A DNA stretch of 64,000 nucleotides. It comes from an uncultured Phycisphaerales bacterium (GTDB lineage Bacteria > Planctomycetota > Phycisphaerae > Sedimentisphaerales > Anaerobacaceae). The notes below the pieces were generated by a model. That model searched no databases, had not been told where the DNA came from, and saw only the letters and a list, made by a program, of their open reading frames with translations. The translations under genes were made by a program, and so were the position numbers. The stretch lies in contig CALEZT010000177.1 in NCBI GenBank assembly GCA_937927975.1, positions 1-64,000 on the forward strand. The letters are read 5' to 3'. Positions 44,893 to 54,372 of this stretch are shown here, piece after piece (position 1 is the stretch's first letter; every line of letters begins with the position of its first letter).

Positions 44893-47800
44893 CTACAACA
44901 ATTCTCTACGCGACATCCGCCCGATTCGGATCGTCACGCGCATTTTTCTATCGACGTTGTCCACGCGGTAGGCCAGGTCCAAGTGCACAGCCTTGACCTG
45001 TCCATCTTCCGGAAGTCGCTGCGAACCGTCGTGCTCGGACCACACGCGTCCGCCCCGCGCGCCCAGGCCCGTCCAGACGCACATCAGACCCGTGCGGACG
45101 GATCGAGCGTCGCCTCGGACCCTGGGAATCACCGCCATCCACGCCCATCGACGCGGACACAGCGCCCGACGCAGCAGGACCCGCAGAGGACCCGCGATCA
45201 AGGCCAGAACGCTGCCGTTCCAGCGGCTTCGAAGATACCGCGTGGTCAACTGCACGTCTTTGACGAGCGAAGTCTCCTGGAGATCGACCAGGACCGGATT
45301 GTCGAGTCGGACGGGTTCGACCACCGCGACGTTCTCCTCCAGCCTCATGTCCAGGGGCAGATACCCCGGGTTGGGGACGAGCAGCCGCAGGAGGGCCGCG
45401 ACGATGCCGAGGATCACGATCGCGGCGATCGGCCACCAGCACAGCGGCACCACCCAGGGAGTATTCAACTGAACGCTGTGGAGTTCGCTCCATTCCGAGA
45501 TCGTCGGACCTGTGGTCGTACCGGTCGCGGATCGATAGACGACCGAGGCCGCCAGGGAATACCGCTCGGTCGCAGGACGCTGGGGCCAACCCACCAGTCT
45601 GAGCTGCACGTGTCGAGGCATCACTCGCACCGCGTTGCCTGCGGTCGGGTTCTCGACCTTGAACGCCTGAACTGCCGGCGCGCTCTGCTCCAACAGACCT
45701 TCGAGGACCCTCGCGTCGACCGGTGCGCCCGCGGTTTCCCCTTCCTGTTGCCGCCAGAGGTAGACCGTCGATTCCGAAGCGGTCCACTGGCCCTCCAGCT
45801 CGGGCGCCGCGCGGAACTGGGGACGTGCCCAGAGTTCCGCGGTCCCGTCGAAAGTCAGCTCCGCAGTCTTCAGGTCGAATGCGTTGGCGTTGTTCCAGTG
45901 GCTCAGGGCCAGCCGATCCAGGACCGGCGGAATCACCCGAATGTCCGGACAATCCCACCGCAGAAGGTCCAACCCCTGGCGGGAAAGCTTGAACTGCACC
46001 TTCCCGTCGCGAAGCCCCTGCGCCGCAGGCAGGAACCGGGGTCCCTTGACCAGAAGCAATCTCTCTTCCGGTGCTTGCGACGGAACCGACGAGGTAGCGC
46101 CGTCCATCCAGACTTCCGTTTGCCCCGGCAGTTGGAACTGGAACGCAAGGGCCTGCGAACCGCTCCCATCCGTCGCTTCCTGATGGAGCGTCACCTGGTA
46201 CTCGAAGGGCCACTGGCGGACGCGGGAAGTCAACCACGCAGGAGGGGCCGACGTGGGCTTGATCTCGTGCGGGCGGACCGCCGCGATCACCGGCGTCCGG
46301 AAGAACGCGCTCCGACGACCCGACTGCGAATCATGTCCCGTCAGTTCCAGAGCGTACTCGCCGTTGCCTGCGGTCTGGACCTCGCGAAGCAGCGAGCCTT
46401 CGGGCGTCAGTTCGCCGACGTCCGAGAACTCGGAGACCCACTCGCTCTCGGGAGTCGGCCGGCGGAGAAGACGGATCGCGGTCCGCCAGGGATGCGATTG
46501 TCCGGTGGAAGCCCAGTCGCTGCCGCGGACATCCACCCGCAGACGGGTGGAGAATCGACTCTGCACCGTGGACACGCCTCCCTCGCCTGCACTCCAGCGA
46601 CGCGAATCGAACACAGGCTCTTCGCCGGTCGGGGTGAGCCGGTGAATCGTGACCGTCAATCGAGGCGACCGGGCCAGCACGTGCGCATACGCCCGTCGCG
46701 GCGCAGTCTCCGCTCCCTGGACCGCCGGCGTCTGGGCGGTCACCTCGACCGCCGCCCGCCCCGGAACATCGGGCGTGTAGACGGCCCGCCCGGTCAGCTC
46801 GCACCGCCTGAGGGCCCCTTCTGCGGACGTCACCGACGTCCACTCGATCGTATCCGACACGTCCCAGGTCTGCCCGTCCTTGCCGACGATCCGGACGACG
46901 CAGGATTTCTTGAATTGCTCGATGGCGGCGTTGTGCCGCGGATCGGTGGCGGTGTAACCGGCGAACACCGCGCGCAGCGGAATCTCGACCGGCTCCCACG
47001 CGTAGGCCGCGATGTCCGTCATCGCGCCCTGGCCCGCCTTGAGGTCCTCCAGAACCACCCGGCGGTCCTCCGCGCGGAATCGGCCGGCGTTGAGCTTGAC
47101 CTGCAACTCACGATCCGCCCCGGTCGGACGCATCGTCACGTGCACGTGGACCGGGAGCGTCTGTCCCTGTCCCAGTCCGGGCACCACTCGCTCGATGTCC
47201 GCCTGGTTCGTCCCGGCCGTCACCGGTACATCGACAAACGCCGGCTCGTTGGCGTCCGTCTGCGGGAACTCGAAACGCACCGAAGTGACATTCTGATCCG
47301 CCCGCCATTCGGCGCGGAACTGAATCGGCTCGCCGCAGAAGAGGGTGTCCGAGACGGCGCCCTGCCGCGTCGCAGGCTGTCCCGGCTGCGTCACCGACCA
47401 TTTGAAAAGCCCCTGCGCCACAGGATCGACGATGGCGTAGGTCTTCGTCGTCCCCTGGAGGTTCTCCATCGCCGGGCCCAATTCGATCTCGAACTTGTCC
47501 GCGGAGGGAATGGGGATCGTCGATTCCACGAAATACGTCGCAGTGACGGTCCGCCCCTGGTACTGGCCCGCCTGGGGAGGCTCGAGCACACGACTCTGCG
47601 GCTCGGTCACCTGCGTGGTGCCCGACCGCGCGTCGACGGTGCGAATCCTCGCCTGGGCCAGGCCGTCCGGGAAGCGGTTGATCGTCGCGTCGCGGAACCG
47701 CTCGAAGACAGGGAACGCCGAAAGGACGACGGACTGCTTGTGGAACTCTCCCACCCACAGCCCCTCGCGGGGGTCGGTGAAGCGGGACTCGATCCGCATC

Positions 47801-49608
47801 GGGGCCGGCGGGTAAGCCACCTGGAAACGGGGAAGACGGATGTGTCGCACGCCGGCGTGCGTTCGGACGTTCAGGTCCGCCCGACCGATCAGACGCTCCT
47901 CTCGTTCGATCAGACGAACCGGGCCCGCCACCAGGCTCCCCTGGTCGGCCTTCCTCAAGATCCAATCCGTCTGATCCAGCGGCTCCAGGAACAGCGTGCC
48001 CGACAAGGGCTCGACGTTGAACTCCCCTTTGCCTGCGATGCGGAAGTAGACGTCCTGACCGCCCTGCAAGTTCAGGTTGACCGTGGCCCCCGCCGCCGGC
48101 GGCACTTCCGCGATCACTTCCTCGTTCGCGGCGTTCACCACCTTGATGCTCACGCACTCCGAGTGCACGTACACGTCGCTCACAGCCTGGAGAATCGGGA
48201 CATTCACGTCGCCGATCGCATGACGCAATTCGCAGGTCAGCTTGTACAGACCAGGCGCCCCGATCGTGAAAGGCTCCGCTTCGTAGAGTCGAGAGGGCGT
48301 GATCCAGCGTCCCTTGTCCACCAGGACGGGACTGCCCGCCTCTCTGGATGCGGCCTTGAAGAGAATCGACAGGTCCTTGCCCGTTTCATCCGCGTCGGCC
48401 GATCTGGCATCCGGGGCCCTCCTGTGCCGGTCGCGAAGCCGGGCCTTCACCTGCACCTGCTCGTGCAGCCACCAGGGCAATTCCGGCGTCAACTCCAACT
48501 GCACGAAGAAATCGGGAATCCGGTAGATCCGCACTGCTGGAGGCGTCCGAGCGTCCGCCGAACCGAGTTTCCACTTGCCCTGCCAGAAACGGTCGATGAA
48601 GCCGCCCGCTTCGGGACGTCGGAGAATCGTCGTCTGATATCCCGGCGACGCGATGACGTTCGTGCGAATCCCCGAACCGGCCTCCAGGCTGCCGTCCACC
48701 GTCAGCGTGCGAAGGGCCTTGTCGGTCCCGACCGCAGGCTCGACCGTCGCGGACCTCACCGGTTCGCCCACAGCGACGATCGCCCAGTCGTATCGACCGA
48801 CCCGCAGATCGTCGACGCGGACCTGCATGCCCAGGCCGAAGACGTCCATGAGAATGTCCGCGAAGCCCAGGTCTCGCGTGAGGCGATACGCCTTGCCCCC
48901 GGTCAGGGACGCCACCGAGTGCATCAGGTCCTCCGCCGCGACCTCATCGGCCGACAGCCGCGACTGACGATCCGAAGACCGAACCGCCGCCGCATTGATC
49001 AAAACGGGATACATCTGGATCTGCTGCCCGGCCAGCCGTTTGGCCGTGCTCATCAGGGGACCGCTGCCGCGATCCAGCTCCCGCGCGCTGTCCCGAGGGT
49101 CTCCGTTGGTCAGCACGATCAGCTTGCCGGGACCGGGGCCATGCTGCCTGCGAGCGTCCGCGATCCGCGACGCGGCCCAATCCATGCTCTCGCCGATGTT
49201 GGTGCGGAACGTCGCCTGAAACGCGGCGGGCCGCACCATGTTGCGACAGGTCGATTCGGTCAGGAACGTCTGGCCCCAGGCCAGCAGCGGCCCGGTTTCG
49301 GCGCTGGGCAGGGAATACCGCACCCTGTCGGAAAAATGGGCGATGCCCAGGTACAACTCGGACCGAAGGAAAGGCAGCATTTGCATGAAGACCAACTGCC
49401 CCTCGTCTCGAAGCGTCTGGCGCAGGGTCCCGGAGTCCAACTCCGCGGAGTCGCTCCTCTCCATGCTCCCGGAAACATCGACCGCGACGACTACATAGCA
49501 CGGCTCGGGCCGTTCCGGACTCCCCGCGTCCACGGCCTGCGCCGCGCAAACGCTCGCAACCCCGATCAGGATCGCGATCGACACCATTCTCAACGACAGC
49601 GTGTTCAT
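44893..49608 (-). CDS. Giant secreted von Willebrand A membrane protein
   Basis: A signal peptide (LRMVSIAILIGVASVCAAQA) is followed by a von Willebrand A domain. It has MIDAS D44-V-S46-G-S48, threonine in TNIGESMDW and a later TNGDPRD. About 1150 residues of beta-rich exported sequence then follow, with Ig-like spacing, ending in a membrane helix (WWPIAAIVILGIVAALLRLLV) near residue 1420 and about 130 residues with basic helices. The topology suggests a long outer arm with a short cytoplasmic tail beside the tubulin-like proteins. At 1571 residues it is the largest gene here. An 1823-residue frame on the opposite strand covers it and is a composition artefact. Confidence 0.82.
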   Translation of the reverse strand: MNTLSLRMVSIAILIGVASVCAAQAVDAGSPERPEPCYVVVAVDVSGSMERSDSAELDSGTLRQTLRDEGQLVFMQMLPFLRSELYLGIAHFSDRVRYSLPSAETGPLLAWGQTFLTESTCRNMVRPAAFQATFRTNIGESMDWAASRIADARRQHGPGPGKLIVLTNGDPRDSARELDRGSGPLMSTAKRLAGQQIQMYPVLINAAAVRSSDRQSRLSADEVAAEDLMHSVASLTGGKAYRLTRDLGFADILMDVFGLGMQVRVDDLRVGRYDWAIVAVGEPVRSATVEPAVGTDKALRTLTVDGSLEAGSGIRTNVIASPGYQTTILRRPEAGGFIDRFWQGKWKLGSADARTPPAVRIYRIPDFFVQLELTPELPWWLHEQVQVKARLRDRHRRAPDARSADADETGKDLSILFKAASREAGSPVLVDKGRWITPSRLYEAEPFTIGAPGLYKLTCELRHAIGDVNVPILQAVSDVYVHSECVSIKVVNAANEEVIAEVPPAAGATVNLNLQGGQDVYFRIAGKGEFNVEPLSGTLFLEPLDQTDWILRKADQGSLVAGPVRLIEREERLIGRADLNVRTHAGVRHIRLPRFQVAYPPAPMRIESRFTDPREGLWVGEFHKQSVVLSAFPVFERFRDATINRFPDGLAQARIRTVDARSGTTQVTEPQSRVLEPPQAGQYQGRTVTATYFVESTIPIPSADKFEIELGPAMENLQGTTKTYAIVDPVAQGLFKWSVTQPGQPATRQGAVSDTLFCGEPIQFRAEWRADQNVTSVRFEFPQTDANEPAFVDVPVTAGTNQADIERVVPGLGQGQTLPVHVHVTMRPTGADRELQVKLNAGRFRAEDRRVVLEDLKAGQGAMTDIAAYAWEPVEIPLRAVFAGYTATDPRHNAAIEQFKKSCVVRIVGKDGQTWDVSDTIEWTSVTSAEGALRRCELTGRAVYTPDVPGRAAVEVTAQTPAVQGAETAPRRAYAHVLARSPRLTVTIHRLTPTGEEPVFDSRRWSAGEGGVSTVQSRFSTRLRVDVRGSDWASTGQSHPWRTAIRLLRRPTPESEWVSEFSDVGELTPEGSLLREVQTAGNGEYALELTGHDSQSGRRSAFFRTPVIAAVRPHEIKPTSAPPAWLTSRVRQWPFEYQVTLHQEATDGSGSQALAFQFQLPGQTEVWMDGATSSVPSQAPEERLLLVKGPRFLPAAQGLRDGKVQFKLSRQGLDLLRWDCPDIRVIPPVLDRLALSHWNNANAFDLKTAELTFDGTAELWARPQFRAAPELEGQWTASESTVYLWRQQEGETAGAPVDARVLEGLLEQSAPAVQAFKVENPTAGNAVRVMPRHVQLRLVGWPQRPATERYSLAASVVYRSATGTTTGPTISEWSELHSVQLNTPWVVPLCWWPIAAIVILGIVAALLRLLVPNPGYLPLDMRLEENVAVVEPVRLDNPVLVDLQETSLVKDVQLTTRYLRSRWNGSVLALIAGPLRVLLRRALCPRRWAWMAVIPRVRGDARSVRTGLMCVWTGLGARGGRVWSEHDGSQRLPEDGQVKAVHLDLAYRVDNVDRKMRVTIRIGRMSRRELL

Positions 49609-49647
49609 ATCATCCTGCGTAAGAGCCGGTCCCGTCGCACACAGGCG

Positions 49648-52149
49648 TCAGGCTTCGGACTTACCTTGTTCTTGCGGGCCGGGCCCGCCCCCCTTTGTAT
49701 CGTTCGGACAATCCCCTGCATCCGTCCTCAGTCTTTCGATCTCGTGCGTGAGATCCTGCCGTCGGACGTGCGGGACCGCCTCCGGCGGCTTCTCGGCAAG
49801 CCACGCCTCCAGGCCGGCCAGGATCTGCCTCTGCACGTGTGGAGCGTCCTGCTCACGACAGGCCGCCAGGTAATACCCCGTCGCCGCCCGTCGGAGCTGC
49901 CCAGGGGTGTCGAGCCCCAGTTCGAGCAGACCGCCATAGGCAGCGGTCGCCTCGTCCCACCGCGCAGGTCGGGCGTTGAGCAGCCGCCCGGCTTCGGTCA
50001 GCCGCCGGGCCTTGTCGCAGGACTCCAGGAACAGGTTCGCCGGATGGCGCGGATCCACCCGTCCCGGAAGCTCCGCTATCTCCATCGGCCAACCATCGAG
50101 GCATCTTTGGACCACTCGCTCAACTTGCGCGATCGCGTCGAGGTCCTCCCGCTCCAGCAGAGGCGACAAAGTGTCCGCCACGCACCGCCACAACCCAAGG
50201 CAGCGATCCGCGCGGTTCTTCGTCTGCTCGAAGGCCCGATTCAGGAGCCCGCCGGCCCGGCCCAGAGGACCGTCGTCCCCGGCCGGCTCGGACGCCGCGT
50301 CGAACAAGCGGGCAGCCGCTGAACGCATCGCCGCCTGCACGCCTGCCGAGGTCTCGCCGTCCGCGGGGCACAGCACGCCGAAGAGCGGCGCGACCGCCGA
50401 CCACAGGTTCGGCTGACAGGCCAACGCCTCGGCCAATTCCCCTTCCACCCGATCCCAGCAGACCGGCTCCGCCTGCAACAGGGCCATCGCCTTGTGCAGA
50501 TGATGGCGTCCCTGATGGGCGTCGAGTCGATCCTTCATCGCGACCCAGTCCTCGACGCAACCCTGCGGATCGCTCACGTGGCACTGGGCCAGGGCCTTTT
50601 CCGCCGCTTCGGGAACCGGCAAGGCCCAGTCCGCCGGCCAGTTTCGACGAAGGGTTCGCATGGGACCGCGGATGCTCCTGCGGATCTCCACCCGCTTGAT
50701 CCGAACGAGGTGGCGTTCGAGACGAGCCGAGAGTTCATCCAGCAGCGCTGCCACTTCGTTGCCGGTCTGCGGGTCCAGTCCCGATCGGACCCGTCGGAGC
50801 CTGGCGACGAGATCGTCGCGATCCCGCTGGGCCCGGCACAGGTCGGTGATCCGACAGAATTGCTCGGTTTCCGCGATCAGCGAAGCGCACGTCCGCTGCA
50901 GGCCAAGCTGTTCGCTCTGGGATTCAAGATAGGCGACGTGCTCGAGCTGAGCGTCCACGCGGGCCAGCAGCCCCGCGAGCCGGCCGCGACGATTGAGCGA
51001 GGCCAGGATTCTCCGCTGCACCTGGAGCCTGGACTTCGCCAACTCGTACTGGCCCAGGGCCAGGCGGCCCTCAATGCTGGCCAACTCCTCCCGAGCCGAC
51101 TGCTCCGCTCTGGCCAGGGGACTCTCGAGCCTGACCAGCGAAGACGGGATGTCCTCGCTCAGAAGAAGGCTCGCGGCCTCGGCGCAGAAGCCGTACCGAC
51201 CCGCGTCGGCGCGCCCCGCTTCCGCGGCCACGTCCCCTGGGGGGCCGTCCCCGTTGGAGCGGGCGTCCCATAAGATCAACTGGGACGCGACCGTGGAGAG
51301 CCGGGGCATCGTCAGACCCCCCTCGCCTCCGGCCAGGTCGCCCGCGTGGCGGGACAAGCGACCGGTCAACGCATTCAACCGCCTGAAGGTCGCATCGCGA
51401 AGGATCGCGAGACTCGGCTTCCCTTCTTCCGCGAGATCCGCGCGCGTCGGCGATTCTCCATCCGGATCGAGATCTTCGCCTCCGAGCCACAGCGTCCGAG
51501 AATCCTGGGGAAGCTGTGCGAAGTACGCAGCCAATTCCTCGTCCACCGCCTGCGTCAGAGCCGCCGATTCCAGCGAGACGTTGATGAGGTTCAGAAGATT
51601 GAAGCACGCGGCGGGCAATCCGATCGACTGGGCGCCGGTTTCGCTCTCAGACTGGGGAACCGTCGCCCGCGCCAGATCGAGAACGCCTTCGAGTCGGCCC
51701 AGTCGAATCCGCAGCACACCTCGGTTGTTGTAGGCCAGCAGTCGCAGGTGGCTCTCGCGCGAGGAGGTTTGCAGGAACGAGTCGTAGAACTCGGCTGCCT
51801 GTTCCAGGCGGTCCATCACGTCGTTGAGCCAGGCCGCAGCCCAGAGGAACCGCGACGCAACGTGGGGATTGGCCCAACGCCATCGCGACAGCCGCTCGAC
51901 CTGCTCGCAGAGTCCCTGGATGTCGATCTCAGGCGAGTCCGCTGCGTACATCGACCGCAGGCGGTGAAGCAGTTCATCGCTGAGAGCTTCGCAATGGGGG
52001 GATTCGAGGGCCTGTTCCAGCGAGCGCTCTGCGGTCGCACCGGGCGTCTTCGCGGGACTGTGCCGGTCGGCCCTTCCGTCGAACACGAGCCTGGCCAGCG
52101 ACGCCGGCGTAGTCTCCACCTCGCGACCGTCGATACGAACACTCAGCAT
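49648..52149 (-). CDS. Helical solenoid (TPR-like) protein heading the tubulin-like operon
   Basis: The 833-residue protein is almost wholly helical, with repeated amphipathic pairs such as WLNDVMDRLEQAAEFYDSFL, LLAYNNRGVLRIRLGRLEGVLDLA and RWDEATAAYGGLLELG, and several coiled-coil stretches near 350-480. It has no signal peptide or membrane helix, so it should be cytoplasmic. It starts with MLSVRIDGREVETTPASLARLV, which resembles no named domain to me. Its stop lies 39 bases before the von Willebrand gene. A scaffold role between the tubulin-like proteins and the membrane arm is inference. Confidence 0.75.
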   Translation of the reverse strand: MLSVRIDGREVETTPASLARLVFDGRADRHSPAKTPGATAERSLEQALESPHCEALSDELLHRLRSMYAADSPEIDIQGLCEQVERLSRWRWANPHVASRFLWAAAWLNDVMDRLEQAAEFYDSFLQTSSRESHLRLLAYNNRGVLRIRLGRLEGVLDLARATVPQSESETGAQSIGLPAACFNLLNLINVSLESAALTQAVDEELAAYFAQLPQDSRTLWLGGEDLDPDGESPTRADLAEEGKPSLAILRDATFRRLNALTGRLSRHAGDLAGGEGGLTMPRLSTVASQLILWDARSNGDGPPGDVAAEAGRADAGRYGFCAEAASLLLSEDIPSSLVRLESPLARAEQSAREELASIEGRLALGQYELAKSRLQVQRRILASLNRRGRLAGLLARVDAQLEHVAYLESQSEQLGLQRTCASLIAETEQFCRITDLCRAQRDRDDLVARLRRVRSGLDPQTGNEVAALLDELSARLERHLVRIKRVEIRRSIRGPMRTLRRNWPADWALPVPEAAEKALAQCHVSDPQGCVEDWVAMKDRLDAHQGRHHLHKAMALLQAEPVCWDRVEGELAEALACQPNLWSAVAPLFGVLCPADGETSAGVQAAMRSAAARLFDAASEPAGDDGPLGRAGGLLNRAFEQTKNRADRCLGLWRCVADTLSPLLEREDLDAIAQVERVVQRCLDGWPMEIAELPGRVDPRHPANLFLESCDKARRLTEAGRLLNARPARWDEATAAYGGLLELGLDTPGQLRRAATGYYLAACREQDAPHVQRQILAGLEAWLAEKPPEAVPHVRRQDLTHEIERLRTDAGDCPNDTKGGGPGPQEQGKSEA

Positions 52150-52263
52150 AACCCAAGCCCAAAAGTGTTTACGGCCCTCGCGAGAGGACCTTGTGGATAT
52201 CCAACCCCGTTCGACACTCGGCAGTCCGTTCGGAAGCCTGAGCCATTCACGCCTGGATTCAGG

Positions 52264-52292
52264 ATCTTAGCACCGTCGGACTGCCCTGTCAA
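52264..52292 (-). promoter_or_regulatory. Operon promoter (TTGACA-17-TAAGAT)
   Basis: On the minus strand a perfect TTGACA (52292-52287) and TAAGAT (52269-52264) are 17 bases apart. The start codon of the solenoid gene lies about 115 bases on. It is the only strong promoter seen for the four-gene unit. Confidence 0.75.
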
Positions 52293-52597
52293 CTTCACGG
52301 ACGCTGTATATTCCTCGGACTATCCGCGTGCACGGAACACTCGGATTGCCGCTTCTCCCCCAAAAAAATCCGGTCTGCCGCCCGAAATCCCTCGACAAAC
52401 CAGGACACACAAGGTCCGAGAACACGAATCTCCATTCCTGACGGGATGCGTCACGCGGTCGGAAACAGGACTTTGGCGAGGATTCCGCCGTTCGTTGCAG
52501 AGACGCCGTCGAACCGCCGAAGAAACCGACGAAGGTCCTTGAGAACCCGTGGCTCCACTGGAGACGGCGACCCGAATCCGAACGAGTGGGAAAGAGC
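52293..52597. other. Divergent intergenic region between the solenoid and HTH genes
   Basis: No gene seen. It carries the operon promoter on its left edge and must also hold a promoter for the helix-turn-helix gene; a tgtatatt box at about 52305-52312 is a weak candidate. A run of cccccaaaaaaa at about 52357-52368 is the only low-complexity stretch. Confidence 0.4.
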
Positions 52598-53233
52598 ATG
52601 AACGCGACGATGGTCCGAGAATTCTGCACGCTGGAGGAAGCGGCCGAACGACTGCACACCTCGCAGACGCAGATCGAAAGGCTGATCGACAAGGGCCTGT
52701 TGAGGGAATTCCGCGACGGAACGCACCGGCTGCTGCGTGCCGCCGACGTCGGCGCCATCCTCGCGGCAAGGAACCGTCAACTCGAACGCCAGAGCCAGTC
52801 GACGACAACCACAACGTCGCGGCCCGGCGCGAGGGGACGCAAGCTCGATTTGGCCGACGATCCGGAGATCGAAACCCGCTCTCACACGGAGCAGGAGGAC
52901 GCGGCAGCGCGCGAGTCGGTCCGTCGCAACAAAGGTCCGAGAAACTCACGCAACGTGCAAAGACCCAAGAACACTGGCCTCAGGCCCGCACGCGCTCGAC
53001 GATCGCCGACGCGTCCCTCCTCTCGCACCCGATCGTTGAACGGTCCTCGCAAACCCCAACGACAGACACAGTCGCAGACTCCGCCCCCACGACAGAGCCT
53101 GTCGGTTCGAGAATGGTTCTGGACGGGCCTGCTCCAGGACCGTCCGATCGCAATCGCCCTTCTGTCCGGCCTGATCCTGTTGGGCCTTTCGGCAGCCGTC
53201 GCCGGCCTCTGCATGCTCGCCGGAATGCGGTAA
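52598..53233 (+). CDS. Membrane-anchored helix-turn-helix (excisionase/MerR-like) protein
   Basis: Residues 8-55 (FCTLEEAAERLHTSQTQIERLIDKGLLREFRDGTHRLLRAADVGAIL) are the winged helix-turn-helix of excisionase-type proteins. A long basic, serine/arginine/threonine-rich linker follows, then one membrane helix near the C-terminus (AIALLSGLILLGLSAAVAGLCML). A DNA-binding domain tied to the membrane suggests attaching DNA to the envelope or membrane-linked regulation. GGGAAAGAG precedes the ATG at 52598. It is divergent from the tubulin-like operon and may regulate it. Confidence 0.82.
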   Translation: MNATMVREFCTLEEAAERLHTSQTQIERLIDKGLLREFRDGTHRLLRAADVGAILAARNRQLERQSQSTTTTTSRPGARGRKLDLADDPEIETRSHTEQEDAAARESVRRNKGPRNSRNVQRPKNTGLRPARARRSPTRPSSRTRSLNGPRKPQRQTQSQTPPPRQSLSVREWFWTGLLQDRPIAIALLSGLILLGLSAAVAGLCMLAGMR

Positions 53234-53342
53234 ATTTTCGCCGGGATCGCCCCGCGATTCCGATAATGCAGCCCGTCTGCCCTTGCCCGTCGCGATCCAA
53301 ACCACAGGCCCGTCTTTGCGCCGGAATTCCCTTCGGAGAGTC

Positions 53343-53371
53343 TTGACAACCGGCGTCAAATCCGGTATATT
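53343..53371 (+). promoter_or_regulatory. Promoter (TTGACA-17-TATATT) for the PEP-CTERM gene
   Basis: A perfect TTGACA (53343-53348) and TATATT (53366-53371) are 17 bases apart. The start codon is about 155 bases downstream, leaving a long leader. Confidence 0.8.
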
Positions 53372-53439
53372 CAGTTCCACAATGCCGCTGCGACACGACA
53401 GCGTGCGTTCGAAGTGGGGGGCAATCTTGAGGGACCATC

Positions 53440-53464
53440 GAGGCAAGGGCCGGTAGGCTGCCTC
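53440..53464 (+). promoter_or_regulatory. Hairpin in the PEP-CTERM leader
   Basis: gaggca and tgcctc pair around gcc-ggta-ggc, making a bulged stem in the 160-base leader. It is not followed by T residues, so it is not a terminator. A riboswitch or protein site is possible; I could not match it to a known class. Confidence 0.4.
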
Positions 53465-53533
53465 GCACAACTCACAGATCTGCCGCGAATCGTTCGAAAC
53501 CATAAGAACAACTGAAGCAATGGGGGTGGTGAA

Positions 53534-54223
53534 ATGTTCAAGATGAGCGCATGTGTCCTGCTGGGTTGCGTCCTGACGGCCGGTTCCGCGGTGGCCAGTT
53601 CCACGATCTATGTCACTCGGGTCAACGGTTATTACAGCGGAAATGGCGGCGAGTTCTTCGCGACTCCGAACGCGGACTTCGCAGACCTCACGGGAGAGAC
53701 GACGACGTTCTCGACGTTCTGCCTGGAGAAGTCCGAATACGTCGACATGAACAAGACCTACAGCGTCGTCTTGAACAGCGAAGCGATCCAGGGCGGCGTC
53801 AACAACGGTCCCGCGGGCCCCGGCGGCGGCGATCCCCTTGACCCGAGAACCGCCTACCTCTACTCGCAGTTCCGCGCCGGAACGTTGACCGGTTACGACT
53901 ACGTCCCCGGCGCCGGACGCGCCAATTCCGCCAAAGCCCTTCAGGAAGTGATCTGGTATCTGGAGGACGAGATGATGAAGACCTGGAGCGCCGGCTCCCT
54001 TCAGGACACCCTGTTCCAGGCGGCTGAAAACGCAGTGTCGTCGGGGGCGTGGACCGGCCTGGGCAACGTCCGAATCATGAACGTGTACGCCAAGGACCAT
54101 GCCGGCGATCTCCAGTACCGCAAGCAGGACATGCTCGTCACCGTGCCGGCCCCCGGCGCACTGCTGCTGGGCGCGTTGGGAAGCGGGATCATCGGTTGGA
54201 TGCGACGCCGTCATGCCCTGTAA
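53534..54223 (+). CDS. PEP-CTERM sorted exported protein
   Basis: A signal peptide (MFKMSACVLLGCVLTAGSAVASS) opens the 229-residue chain. The end carries the sorting signal VPAPGALLLGALGSGIIGWMRRR: the VPxP motif in its alanine-glycine variant, a membrane helix and an arginine cluster. The middle (TTFSTFCLEKSEYVDMNKTYSVVL ... AYLYSQFRAGTLTGYDY ... ALQEVIWYLEDEM) is like other PEP-CTERM proteins with a thioester-like FCLE region. Such proteins are cut by exosortase and attached outside the cell, often with exopolysaccharide. It has its own promoter and terminator, so it is not part of either neighbouring operon. Confidence 0.88.
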   Translation: MFKMSACVLLGCVLTAGSAVASSTIYVTRVNGYYSGNGGEFFATPNADFADLTGETTTFSTFCLEKSEYVDMNKTYSVVLNSEAIQGGVNNGPAGPGGGDPLDPRTAYLYSQFRAGTLTGYDYVPGAGRANSAKALQEVIWYLEDEMMKTWSAGSLQDTLFQAAENAVSSGAWTGLGNVRIMNVYAKDHAGDLQYRKQDMLVTVPAPGALLLGALGSGIIGWMRRRHAL

Positions 54224-54251
54224 GGCATTCGTGAAACAGACTGCTCGATCC

Positions 54252-54284
54252 GGGCTGCGGGTTTTTCCCGCAGCCCCCTTTCTT
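54252..54284 (+). terminator. Rho-independent terminator after the PEP-CTERM gene
   Basis: gggctgcggg (54252-54261) pairs perfectly with cccgcagccc (54267-54276) across a ttttt loop, followed by cctttctt. It lies 28 bases after the stop. Confidence 0.75.
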
Positions 54285-54372
54285 GCGCCCCGCCGCCTGG
54301 CTGAGTTCCGACCCTCCGCTAAAGAGGGACGACTCTGCGGCCGATATCAACCCCAAAGAGGGACTGTACGCC

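Noticed and set aside
44851..50322. An 1823-residue open frame on the plus strand opposite the von Willebrand gene
   Set aside because: It is antisense to a gene with a signal peptide, MIDAS site and membrane helix, and its product is compositionally biased (R, P, H, D rich) with no domain. Long shadow frames are expected at this GC content.
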